DNA of 8,645 bases from positions 12,807 to 21,451 of the forward strand of contig PFTO01000087.1 of assembly GCA_002789615.1 (NCBI GenBank), written 5' to 3'. The notes under the pieces were generated by a model. The model was not told where the DNA came from. It was given only the letters and a program-made list of their open reading frames with translations, and searched no databases. This document shows, one piece after another, positions 1-7,050 of this stretch (the stretch's first letter is position 1; each line of letters begins with the position of its first letter). Both the position numbers and the translations under genes were made by a program. This DNA comes from Acidobacteria bacterium CG_4_9_14_3_um_filter_49_7. Lineage in GTDB: Bacteria; Acidobacteriota; Holophagae; Thermotomaculales; Thermotomaculaceae.

Positions 1-1513
1 TGAAAAAAGGGTCTGGCCCGCCGCTATCTTCGCAGGGATGGCCATGTTGACTCATACCATTGGCTTACTGGCAGTACCGGGGGGGTTGCTGGCTCTGGTC
101 CTGCTGAATCGTCGATGGAACTGGAAAAGATTGTTCATTTTTGGCTTCATTGCCTGCTTCGCAGGCGGCCTCCCCTACCTGATAAACCTCTGGAAACTCC
201 ACAGCTTTGCGGCAACAACCGTCTTTGTTTCCGCGTTTGGGAATAAATTGATAAATGATGTCTTACAATACCAATTTATTCAAAAGGGAATGCCCACAGC
301 CGCCGCCCGTATGGTGTATGGATATTTTTCTCCTATCTTCCGTTTCTCAAGTTATGGGTTGGCGTTTATCCTCGGATTTGCCGGCCTGATAACCGCCGGA
401 TTTCATTGGAAATCCCGGAGTCGATTGGTAGACACGGCACTGGGATTTCTGCTCGTCTATTTCACAATCCATTTTTTGCCGATTCATCACAATATTTTTA
501 TCCTTAGTCCCCGATACCCATTGACGGTTCTTCCAGTCCTGGTCATGGCGGGAGCCGTTTCTCTGCCTAAGTGGCGATTTAGAAAGTGGGTTGTAAGCGC
601 AATCGCGGTGGCCGCTGTCGGGGTCACCCTGTTCTTAACATCTCCCTTCTATCGTCAACCCTGCCTCCAGTGCGAAATGACGCAATACATAAAAACTCAC
701 CTGACAGTTGAAGACCACGTCCTGGTATGTAGAAGCCCATTTTTTTTCAATGACATAAACACGATTTCGGGGAAAGACACATTGGAATCCGAGTTTGCCC
801 CTCTCTATTTTGAACCGGATCTGAATCGAATACTTCAGAAATTGAAAGAAATGAAATTTTCGTACCTTCTGCTTCCCTATGCCCCCACACCGTTCGAGTC
901 TGAAGGTTTTGTAAGGCGGTTGGTTGAAACACCTGGCATTCTGGAAGCCGTGAAACACACAGCAGCATTCCACTTGTTTCGTATCCATTATCCCGCAATG
1001 CCGCTTGCAAAACCGAAACAGATAAGTCTCTTTTCATGGCGCCCTGAATCGCAGGGGCTGAAGTTGACCGCCTATGATAACAGCGGCAAAGAGCACCCTC
1101 TTCGTTTCTGGTATACCCAACAGGGATTGCACATTTTTACTCCCTTTGCCAATACCCGTCTGGCCCTTTCCCGGGATATCCCCTGGCGAAAAAATGCCGC
1201 TTATATCGACACAAAGGGATGCACATCTGTGACAATATCAGTTCAGATCAAACAGTCTTTAGGTCCACTTCATTTGTGCTGGGATCTGTTCGAGCTTGAT
1301 TCGAAGGGAATGATACTGAGGCAAATGCATCCCCGGCCTGTTACCGGGACACCCGGCTGGAAAGAGCTGGTTTTATCTTCGGCTTACCCTCGTATGCTCA
1401 CAAAACACTTACCCCTTGAACACCAAACTGAAAGGATTATCCTTTCTTTCAGTTTTTATCTGCAGCCAGGAGGAACCTGTGTCAGTGCCATCGACATCAC
1501 CGGTTATAGATGA
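1..1513 (+). CDS. GT39-like membrane glycosyltransferase, C-terminal part (5' end outside window)
   Basis: The frame is open to the left edge (first full codon at 2), so the ATG at 38 is most likely internal and about 503 residues of a longer protein are visible. Counting from that ATG, hydrophobic segments lie near residues 4-23, 30-51, 104-121, 131-148, 158-176 and 183-201, followed by about 290 soluble residues. The glycine-rich helix with THTIGLLAVPGGLLAL and the RYPLTVLPVLVMAG segment resemble the late helices of GT39/PMT/ArnT-type enzymes, which transfer a sugar from a polyprenyl-phosphate donor at the outer face of the inner membrane. The missing N-terminus should hold the catalytic acidic residues, so activity cannot be judged here. 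The last ~115 residues (about 1163-1510) look like a beta-sandwich ending in a GTPGW...GGTCVSAIDI pattern. The end overlaps the next gene, implying one operon. Family assignment is fairly secure; donor and acceptor are unknown. Confidence 0.75.
   Translation, partial: EKRVWPAAIFAGMAMLTHTIGLLAVPGGLLALVLLNRRWNWKRLFIFGFIACFAGGLPYLINLWKLHSFAATTVFVSAFGNKLINDVLQYQFIQKGMPTAAARMVYGYFSPIFRFSSYGLAFILGFAGLITAGFHWKSRSRLVDTALGFLLVYFTIHFLPIHHNIFILSPRYPLTVLPVLVMAGAVSLPKWRFRKWVVSAIAVAAVGVTLFLTSPFYRQPCLQCEMTQYIKTHLTVEDHVLVCRSPFFFNDINTISGKDTLESEFAPLYFEPDLNRILQKLKEMKFSYLLLPYAPTPFESEGFVRRLVETPGILEAVKHTAAFHLFRIHYPAMPLAKPKQISLFSWRPESQGLKLTAYDNSGKEHPLRFWYTQQGLHIFTPFANTRLALSRDIPWRKNAAYIDTKGCTSVTISVQIKQSLGPLHLCWDLFELDSKGMILRQMHPRPVTGTPGWKELVLSSAYPRMLTKHLPLEHQTERIILSFSFYLQPGGTCVSAIDITGYR
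1468..1473 (+). promoter_or_regulatory. Shine-Dalgarno AGGAGG that sets the start of the first O-antigen ligase family gene
   Basis: A perfect AGGAGG lies five bases before a GTG at 1479, inside the end of the upstream gene. No comparable site precedes the ATG at 1416 in the same frame, so GTG 1479 is the better start. A second GTG at 1485 is possible but lies 11 bases from the site. Confidence 0.8.
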
Positions 1514-2792
1514 CCGGATATTGCTGGGGCTTTTTCTGCCCCTTTTTATTCTGCCACTGCTCCATCCCATGGGATTTATTGTGGCTCTTGCCATCATTCC
1601 CATAGGATATCTATCCGTTTATGGACTCCAACAGAGTGAGATTTTCCTCATGCTTACCCTGTTCGCCCCGGTCCTGAAATCCAGCCCGCTGAATCCCATT
1701 CCTCCAGAACTGGACTTGACTGTACTTTTTTATGTTCTCTTTCTATCAGTTACAGGACTGCTGTTTCTTTTTCGAAAACGAAAACTCACGAAGCTCGAAG
1801 TGCTGGATCTACTGATTCTGGTTTTTACCTTGATTGTCATTGCTTCTTTTTTGAATTCACCGGGCAAGGTACGTGACTATGCCCTGTTCAAACTGATCCG
1901 TTTCCTCTTCCTGTCCCTTCCCTTCTTCTTTTTCCCAAGAATGATGAGTGGATTGGATTTCCGCAGATTGAGCCGCCTCTTTGCCATACCCGGAAGCGCA
2001 ATCTGCCTGGCACTGTTTATCGTTTACCCGGATTCAAATGTCATGAAAGATTCCGGAAACAGTTACCTGACGGTGGCTGCCATTGCCGGAATCGCCCTTC
2101 TTTTCGCCGCAACTCATTTTGTCCAGGAGAATCGAATTGGATGGAAACTTGTTTACCTGTTTGCCATGACCGCTGACCTGATACTGATTTTCAAAACAAA
2201 CTCCCGGGGCGGTATATTATTCGGGGGTGTGGTTTTGTTCTGCTATTTCATAATTGTATTTAAAAGCAAACGAGCCCTTATTTTTTTCAGCCTGATTTTT
2301 CTGACACTGGCTACTTTCTTTACTTATGTTCTATATCCGGACTTCTTTACTCGGTTCTTCAACATGTTCAAGCAGCACAAAGGTTCTTCCATTTCCACTC
2401 GTTTCATTGTGTACAAATTGGCATTGAAACTCATTTCCCAGCGATGGATTGCAGGGATTGGGCTGGGTGGCTTCAGTGATTACCATTTTCTGAAATATCC
2501 CCACAATTTAATTTTGGAAGTTTTTGTCGAACATGGAATTGCAGGTTTTTTGACGTTTCTGGGGATTCTTCTGGCTGTTATTTCCAGAGGAATCGCTGCA
2601 TTCCGTAAGGGTGCCATCCATACTGTCCTTGCACCTTACCTGCTGGCGGCCCTATTTATGCTCCTCTTCCAGATGACCTCATTCGGTCTGGAATCGACTC
2701 GCCTTTTTTTCTTTTTTGCGGGATGCCTGGTTACCTTCTACAGACAGCCTCTCCAAAACTCTGGAGATTCGCAGTCTGTCAATCCCATTTGA
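1479..2792 (+). CDS. O-antigen polymerase/ligase family membrane protein (Wzy_C, PF04932-type)
   Basis: A 437-residue, almost wholly hydrophobic protein with about ten or more membrane segments. Residues ~232-260 form a helix pair around KTNSRGGILFGG. A large periplasmic loop follows, holding the family signature at ~307-355: a STRF start, then IAGIGLGGF, then YPHNLILEVFVEHGIAGF. The His at 342 matches the conserved loop histidine of O-antigen ligases and Wzy polymerases. The family joins lipid-linked glycans in the periplasm, either repeat to repeat (Wzy) or glycan to lipid A core (WaaL); sequence alone does not separate these. The GTG start is chosen for its Shine-Dalgarno, giving a 35-base overlap with the GT39-like gene and suggesting translational coupling. 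An ATG at 1416 would add 21 residues but lacks a ribosome site. The second family member at 7051 suggests the two split polymerase and ligase roles. Confidence 0.85.
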   Translation: MSVPSTSPVIDDRILLGLFLPLFILPLLHPMGFIVALAIIPIGYLSVYGLQQSEIFLMLTLFAPVLKSSPLNPIPPELDLTVLFYVLFLSVTGLLFLFRKRKLTKLEVLDLLILVFTLIVIASFLNSPGKVRDYALFKLIRFLFLSLPFFFFPRMMSGLDFRRLSRLFAIPGSAICLALFIVYPDSNVMKDSGNSYLTVAAIAGIALLFAATHFVQENRIGWKLVYLFAMTADLILIFKTNSRGGILFGGVVLFCYFIIVFKSKRALIFFSLIFLTLATFFTYVLYPDFFTRFFNMFKQHKGSSISTRFIVYKLALKLISQRWIAGIGLGGFSDYHFLKYPHNLILEVFVEHGIAGFLTFLGILLAVISRGIAAFRKGAIHTVLAPYLLAALFMLLFQMTSFGLESTRLFFFFAGCLVTFYRQPLQNSGDSQSVNPI

Positions 2793-2821
2793 GATTGCCT
2801 TTCCCTGCCATCCGTTCCATC

Positions 2822-2889
2822 AAGCACTTTTTTTGGAAGTTTCCCCTTCAACAGGGTAAGATGTTCGAGGTGGCCGATTACGAGTGCTT
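2822..2889. repeat. Inverted repeat AAGCACT / AGTGCTT in the 123-base gap
   Basis: The arms at 2822-2828 and 2883-2889 are perfect 7-base complements separated by 54 bases. They sit in the gap between the O-antigen ligase family gene and the GT-B glycosyltransferase. No T-run follows the right arm, so a simple terminator is unlikely. With such a long loop it may be chance. I see no convincing promoter in this gap. Confidence 0.25.
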
Positions 2890-2915
2890 AATTCTGATTT
2901 GGAGCAATATGTTTA

Positions 2916-4076
2916 ATGAAAAATGAGAACATAATTCTTTTTTCATCGGATGACTGGGGGTGGAAGACCAGCAAGTACCAGTTGGCTATCCGTTTTTGCC
3001 GCCAGAACAAGGTGCTTTTCGTTTCTTCCATCGGTTTTAGAAGGCCTACGGCCTCCAGACAGGATATGGGCAGAATTTTCGGGAAACTGAAATTGTTCTT
3101 CAAGGGAGTGACTAGAGTTCAGGAAAATTTGTACGTCCTGACTCCACTTGCAATTCCTTTACACAACTATCGCTTTATCTCCTGGCTTAACGGCATTCTA
3201 ATCCGTACTCAGGTCAGATGGGCAAGAATGCGTCTTTCCATCCAAAATCCCTACGTCTTCGTTTTTTCGCAAAACTGGTATGATATTATGAAGAATCTGC
3301 CTCGGAAGAAATTAGTTTATTATCTTGTAGATGAACATTCCAGTTTTAAAGGTGTTGATCTGGAATCATTTCAAAATCTCAACCGACAGATATGTCAACA
3401 CGCGGATATTGTTTTCTGTTCCTCAAAATCGCTCGCTTTGAAGCAGAAAGAATTGAACCCCAATACCTTTCATATCAGCCACGGTGTAAATTATGATCTT
3501 TTTTCCCGTGCTGTGTTTGACCCGGATCTTCATTCGGCCCCTGAACTTGCAGATATTTCCCGACCAACACTGGGGTTCTGGGGCCACATTTCCTATGAAT
3601 GGGTAGATGTCAGCCTCCTTAAATATCTGGCAGAAAAAAGACCCGAATGGACCTTTCTGCTCATTGGAAGGGATTCCATGGAACTAGATGAATTTGAACA
3701 CCACAAAAATATCCGCCTGGTCGGTGAAAAGAATTTTGAAGATTTGCCTTCCTATTGCAAAGCCATTGACGTGGCGCTGATACCCTTTGTCAAATCTGCT
3801 CTGACAGACAACTGTAACCCACTCAAGCTATATGAATACCTGGCCGCGGGATTGCCTGTCGTATCCACAGATATACCGGAAGTCCGTTTCTGGAAAGACA
3901 GCGTATTGATTGCAAAGGAACGAGGAACCTTCCTGGAATCCTGTGAGACGGCAATGAAACTGAATGGTAAAGAATGGAAAGAGAAGACTTCCCTCTCAAT
4001 GAAAAGCAATACCTGGGACCAGAAAGTGAAGGATATTTACCAGATTATCCGGGAAGAACCGACTTTTCATGAATAG
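2916..4076 (+). CDS. GT-B fold glycosyltransferase (GT4-like, TuaH-type)
   Basis: A 386-residue soluble protein. The N-terminal half opens with a beta strand and an SSDDWGW segment, then KVLFVSSIG, typical of the acceptor-side Rossmann domain. VYYLVDEHSSF (135-144) and ADIVFCSSKSLA (163-174) match the VDxxxxF and 'adxvfvxS' landmarks of TuaH-like enzymes. The C-terminal half has LGFWGHISYEWVD (219-231), TFLLIGR (246-252) and the donor-binding stretch NPLKLYEYLAAGLPVVSTD (301-319), with Glu307 as a likely nucleotide-sugar ligand. It ends with a SNTWDQKVKDIY helix typical of the family. The expected role is addition of one sugar from a nucleotide-sugar to the growing lipid-linked unit in the cytoplasm; the sugar cannot be named. 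ATG 2916 is the only reasonable start, but its GGAG (2901-2904) is 11 bases away. A five-codon frame starting at ATG 2909 sits closer to that site and overlaps this start. Confidence 0.85.
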   Translation: MKNENIILFSSDDWGWKTSKYQLAIRFCRQNKVLFVSSIGFRRPTASRQDMGRIFGKLKLFFKGVTRVQENLYVLTPLAIPLHNYRFISWLNGILIRTQVRWARMRLSIQNPYVFVFSQNWYDIMKNLPRKKLVYYLVDEHSSFKGVDLESFQNLNRQICQHADIVFCSSKSLALKQKELNPNTFHISHGVNYDLFSRAVFDPDLHSAPELADISRPTLGFWGHISYEWVDVSLLKYLAEKRPEWTFLLIGRDSMELDEFEHHKNIRLVGEKNFEDLPSYCKAIDVALIPFVKSALTDNCNPLKLYEYLAAGLPVVSTDIPEVRFWKDSVLIAKERGTFLESCETAMKLNGKEWKEKTSLSMKSNTWDQKVKDIYQIIREEPTFHE

Positions 4077-4084
4077 AAAGCATT

Positions 4085-5500
4085 TCAAACCGTCTTCAGC
4101 CTCCCACTTCTCCACTTCATGAAATAGCGCCAGGCAATCCCCGTCTCGACCATAAAAAAGAGGATGATGGCAGGTATTGCAAAAAAGGATGAGATCAATA
4201 CCAGCCCCAGAACAAGCGCCAGATGAATTCCCCAGAGGTTTAAGCGTCCATGAAAGCCAACCCGGCGGGTAATGTAGAAATAGCTTGAGATGCCGGCTGT
4301 CAAGTGGGAGAGAGCCAGAGCGATAGAAATAACAACGGCGGGAGAATTGGGATAGAACCGGGTCAGTACGGCAAATACACCAAGAAGCACAGCCCCTCGG
4401 GCCAGATCCACAAATACCTGTACCGGACGGGTATCTACTCCATGGATAATGCTGCGAAACATCAGATAGAACAGATACGGCAACGCCGCAAAGGCTAGAA
4501 TTTGAAGGATGGGGATACCGGATTCATATTGAGATGGCAGGAACCAGCGGATAGCAAAGGGGCCCATGGCATAAAATACAAAAATCGCCACTGTTCCGGT
4601 TGCCATGACCAGGTCTGCGTATCGCGAGAGAGAACGGGCCAACTCAACCTTATCTCCCTTTCCCCAGAGTTCGGAAACTCCCGGTAGAAGCACCATATTA
4701 AAGGCATAGGCCAGTGTTTCAGCCAGTTGAAAAAATCGTGTGGCAATACCAAAGTCCCCGGCCAGCGAGCTGGAATAAAAGTATTTGGCCAGCATCACGG
4801 CCGAAGACATCATCAGTCCTGTCATAAATAGATGGGGTACGCGGGGCAAAGCATAAACCAGAATTTTTCTGAAATCAAAGTTTCCCGCCCATTGTGTCGC
4901 AAGAATGTAGAAAAATGGAAATATGGAAAGACCGGGCAACAGTGCCACAAACCAGACAATTTGTGTAATGCCACTGATTGCCCCTGTTGTGATCAGAATG
5001 GCGGCTAAGAGATTTCCAAAAATAAATATCGCTGACTGAAGTACGTTTGCCCATCTCATTTTCTTGTGTCCCTGGAAGAAGGTGTAAGAAATCCGGTATG
5101 TTCCCGTAAGAGCCAGCGCTGTTATCAAAGCGTAGAACATGCTGATATTGCCATCAAAAAAGTGATTCAGAATAAATGATTTTGCCGGAAGAACAAGACT
5201 GGTGGAGATAATTGCAACAAAAAAGAAGATAACCAGAACAGTTGAGGTGACACTCTTTTGCTTATCCGAATCGCCTGTGTGATAGCCCAGATAGCGCGCC
5301 TGTGCAATATCCAGCGCCACTGTATAGAGGGGGAACAGGGACGCGACCAATGCCCGAAAGGTTACATATAGCCCCAGGTCCGGTTTGGAAATAAAGCGGG
5401 GAAGCACAAAAACCAGCAAAATCACAAAAGATGCCATGCTGAAAACCTGAACCAGGCCGGTTTGAACAATGTTGTAGCGGAACTTACGGTCAAACAACAA
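4085..5500 (-). CDS. Wzx-type polysaccharide flippase (MATE/MOP superfamily)
   Basis: A 471-residue polytopic protein with roughly 12-14 hydrophobic segments, for example 10-33, 43-66, 85-106, 119-140, 152-173, 178-200, 222-241, 296-316, 328-350, 362-380, 385-409 and 421-458. The layout and length fit the polysaccharide biosynthesis exporters (PF01943/PF13440), which flip undecaprenyl-diphosphate-linked repeat units across the inner membrane. Family-like marks are the early LPRFISKPDLGLYVTFRA loop, a basic GHKKMRW loop and the central MLAKYFYSSSLAGDFGIATR segment, where flippases usually have a 'yxsxxxxGxyxxa' pattern. The TTG start at 5500 is chosen for a GGAGGG six bases upstream. It follows the sugar transferase by 69 bases on the same strand with no visible terminator, so they are probably co-transcribed. 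Its stop lies 8 bases from the convergent glycosyltransferase. Substrate specificity cannot be inferred. Confidence 0.87.
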   Translation of the reverse strand: MLFDRKFRYNIVQTGLVQVFSMASFVILLVFVLPRFISKPDLGLYVTFRALVASLFPLYTVALDIAQARYLGYHTGDSDKQKSVTSTVLVIFFFVAIISTSLVLPAKSFILNHFFDGNISMFYALITALALTGTYRISYTFFQGHKKMRWANVLQSAIFIFGNLLAAILITTGAISGITQIVWFVALLPGLSIFPFFYILATQWAGNFDFRKILVYALPRVPHLFMTGLMMSSAVMLAKYFYSSSLAGDFGIATRFFQLAETLAYAFNMVLLPGVSELWGKGDKVELARSLSRYADLVMATGTVAIFVFYAMGPFAIRWFLPSQYESGIPILQILAFAALPYLFYLMFRSIIHGVDTRPVQVFVDLARGAVLLGVFAVLTRFYPNSPAVVISIALALSHLTAGISSYFYITRRVGFHGRLNLWGIHLALVLGLVLISSFFAIPAIILFFMVETGIAWRYFMKWRSGRLKTV

Positions 5501-5506
5501 GGAAAT

Positions 5507-5512
5507 CCCTCC
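5507..5512 (-). promoter_or_regulatory. Shine-Dalgarno GGAGGG for the flippase TTG start
   Basis: Read on the minus strand, GGAGGG is followed by six bases and then TTG at 5500. A nearby ATG (5517-5519) is in a different frame that stops after nine codons. This makes TTG 5500 the preferred start. Confidence 0.75.
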
Positions 5513-5569
5513 AATTCATCTGGTTACAGGCCATTGTAACATGGATATAAAAGTGAAGCAGAACGTCGT

Positions 5570-6874
5570 TCAACGGCCTTTTGCCAGAAACACCGTGGCT
5601 GCTGTTTTCAGAAAAATTTCAATATCCAGCAGGAAGGAGGTGTTTTTTACGTAATAAAGATCGTACCTCAGCTTTTCGAGGGCATCTTCCACTGAGGCAC
5701 CATATCCGTAGTTCACCTGGGCCCATCCCGTGATACCCGGCTTGACCAGATAACGGAATACATAGAAGGGAAGCTGTGCTTTCAGTTGAGTATCAAATTC
5801 CGGCCGTTCCGGTCTGGGTCCAACAAAACTCATCTCCCCCCGAATCACATTGATCAACTGGGGCAATTCATCAATCCTCAGCTTTCGGATTAATCGCCCG
5901 ATTCGGGTAATTCTCGGGTCATCTTCAGACGCCCACTGGGGGGTTCCCAGTTTTTCAGCGTCGTTTCGCATGGAACGGAACTTCAGAATGGTATAGGGCT
6001 CTCCATGGAGTCCAGTTCGGCTCTGCCGAAACAGCGCCGGACCCCTGGATTCCAGCCGGATAGCCAGCGCTGTGAATAACATGACGGGTGCGGTCAGGCA
6101 CAGCAGGGTCACTGCCAGAATCAGATCAAAAACTCGTTTCACCGCCATGGGAAATCTGCGCATGCCCCGATTGAAACCGGTCGGCTCGAAAAAGAACCGG
6201 CTCTCTACAAGATCTGCGGCTACCTGTCTGAAAAAATGTTCGTAGAATCCCGCCAGTGTAAAAACGGGTCGTCCCTGGAGTTTCTCCAGTAAGAGCCTGT
6301 GCATTTCATTCTCTCTTAACTTCTCAACCTGTTCCACAATGTAAAAATCCTTGCTCGGACCCGTCGCAGGGGGAGTTTGTTCATTGGGAGAAAGCGGAAC
6401 AATAATGCCCTGGTTAGAAAGCTTCTCCCGAACACCAGATTCTAATTCTGTCAGAGATATTCCCGCCAGAAGGAACCGATTCTGCACGTGGTTCTTCGCC
6501 CCGGATAGGAATTTCCCCCTGAAAAAGAGATAGAAAAATGCAAACATGGTATGAAGGAGCAGGATTTTTCTGCCAATGGGGCGAAAGAAGAGGGCGTAGC
6601 TCAACAGCACAGAGAGGGAAATTGAAAACAGCAGAACCAGAAAAACCGCGTACAAATTTCGGCTTGGATCGAACTGGCGGGGAGAATAGAAGTCAAAGGC
6701 ATAGAGAAACAAAACGTAGAATGCAGTCATAATTGCTATTCGGAAGCGTGGCTCCAGCGGAACCTGCAATAGATGCATTGTGAAGATCAGGGAACAGGAA
6801 AGTATAACCGCATCCACGATTACCAGAACAATCCCCCGTTTCCAAGTTGCCAGTCCAAAGACTCGATTAACCAG
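5570..6874 (-). CDS. Polyprenyl-phosphate sugar-1-phosphate transferase (WbaP/WcaJ/EpsE-like initiating enzyme)
   Basis: This enzyme would start repeat-unit synthesis by moving a sugar-1-phosphate from a nucleotide-sugar to undecaprenyl phosphate at the inner membrane. Numbered from the GTG at 6817 (415 residues), membrane segments lie near 1-20, 26-42, 55-77 and 84-100. A middle region follows (111-210) that keeps only traces of a Rossmann-like domain. The bacterial sugar transferase domain (PF02397) fills 221-415. Its landmarks are the re-entrant helix KRVFDLILAVTLL, FRQSRTG, ILKFRSM, the catalytic Asp316-Glu317 in RIDELPQLINV, GEMSFVGPRPERPEF, and KPGITGWAQVNYGYG near the end. The frame stays open upstream of 6817 to a TGA at 6896-6898, and the extra residues (WKRGIVLVIVD before AVIL) complete a typical first helix. 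No ATG, GTG or TTG is available there. A CTG at 6874 lies five bases after a strong GGAGG, so I give the 434-residue form. An automatic annotation would likely start at GTG 6817. Confidence 0.9.
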   Translation of the reverse strand: MVNRVFGLATWKRGIVLVIVDAVILSCSLIFTMHLLQVPLEPRFRIAIMTAFYVLFLYAFDFYSPRQFDPSRNLYAVFLVLLFSISLSVLLSYALFFRPIGRKILLLHTMFAFFYLFFRGKFLSGAKNHVQNRFLLAGISLTELESGVREKLSNQGIIVPLSPNEQTPPATGPSKDFYIVEQVEKLRENEMHRLLLEKLQGRPVFTLAGFYEHFFRQVAADLVESRFFFEPTGFNRGMRRFPMAVKRVFDLILAVTLLCLTAPVMLFTALAIRLESRGPALFRQSRTGLHGEPYTILKFRSMRNDAEKLGTPQWASEDDPRITRIGRLIRKLRIDELPQLINVIRGEMSFVGPRPERPEFDTQLKAQLPFYVFRYLVKPGITGWAQVNYGYGASVEDALEKLRYDLYYVKNTSFLLDIEIFLKTAATVFLAKGR

Positions 6875-6879
6875 ATTCG

Positions 6880-6886
6880 CCTCCCC
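6880..6886 (-). promoter_or_regulatory. Shine-Dalgarno GGGGAGG pointing to a CTG start
   Basis: On the minus strand this GGGGAGG is followed by CGAAT and then CTG at 6874, the same five-base spacing as at the GTG start at 1479. An ATG overlapping the site (6886-6888) is in another frame. No such site precedes the GTG at 6817. Confidence 0.6.
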
Positions 6887-6925
6887 ATAGCAACTTCAAG
6901 TTGCCGATATTGAGTTGTCGTGATG

Positions 6926-6931
6926 ATTATA
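6926..6931 (-). promoter_or_regulatory. Candidate -10 box (TATAAT) for the sugar transferase-flippase operon
   Basis: The minus strand reads a consensus TATAAT here, placing a transcript start near 6919, about 45 bases before the proposed CTG start. The hexamer 17-18 bases upstream (TGCCGA-like) is a poor -35 match, so the promoter may need an activator or be a chance match. The plus strand carries a TATACT overlapping the same bases (6928-6933). Confidence 0.4.
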
Positions 6932-6967
6932 CTATGAGTAGGGAGTTTTCGGCACACGTCCGGATGG

Positions 6968-6996
6968 GTCAAAGGGAATTTTCAACAAAATTGACC
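6968..6996. repeat. Inverted repeat GGTCAA / TTGACC in the divergent control region
   Basis: Six-base perfect arms at 6968-6973 and 6991-6996 are separated by 17 bases, a centre-to-centre distance of 23 bases or about two helical turns. This could be a split operator for a dimeric regulator between the two divergent promoters, but six-base arms are also expected by chance. Confidence 0.25.
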
Positions 6997-7003
6997 GATT
7001 TTT

Positions 7004-7023
7004 GCCAGTTTTGGACAACTGGC
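7004..7023. promoter_or_regulatory. Perfect palindrome GCCAGTT-N6-AACTGGC, possible operator
   Basis: Seven-base arms (7004-7010 and 7017-7023) flank a six-base spacer TTGGAC. The centre lies about 37 bases upstream of the predicted transcript start at 7051, so the element covers the place where a -35 box would be. That position suits a repressor, or an activator touching RNA polymerase. No T-run follows, so it is not an obvious terminator. No regulator gene is in the window. Confidence 0.45.
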
Positions 7024-7035
7024 TGTCTCATTCTC

Positions 7036-7044
7036 TGCTATACT
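7036..7044 (+). promoter_or_regulatory. Extended -10 promoter (TGC-TATACT) for the second O-antigen ligase family gene
   Basis: TG at 7036-7037, one base, then TATACT at 7039-7044 forms an extended -10 element, which can work without a good -35. The normal start distance of about seven bases falls on or next to the A of the ATG at 7051, predicting a leaderless mRNA. In keeping with this, no Shine-Dalgarno lies between 7030 and 7050. Confidence 0.5.
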
Positions 7045-7050
7045 TTTTCC

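Noticed and set aside
635..1037. Minus-strand open frames of about 100 residues within the GT39-like gene
   Set aside because: They are shadows of a well-supported plus-strand gene and show no recognisable domain, composition or ribosome site.
1416..1478. ATG 1416 as start of the first ligase family gene
   Set aside because: It would overlap the upstream gene by almost 100 bases and has no Shine-Dalgarno, whereas GTG 1479 has a perfect one.
2723..2926. A 67-residue frame across the gap before the glycosyltransferase
   Set aside because: It starts inside the ligase family gene without a ribosome site and has no protein-like features.
4082..4125. ATTTCA / TGAAAT inverted repeat at the convergent junction as a terminator
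   Set aside because: The arms are six AT-rich bases with a 32-base loop and no T-run, so it is too weak.
6901..7050. N-terminal extension of the second ligase family gene to TTG 6901 or ATG 6934/6964
   Set aside because: The extra residues are polar, no ribosome site supports these starts, and the stretch holds promoter-like elements and a palindrome. The first membrane helix begins just after ATG 7051.
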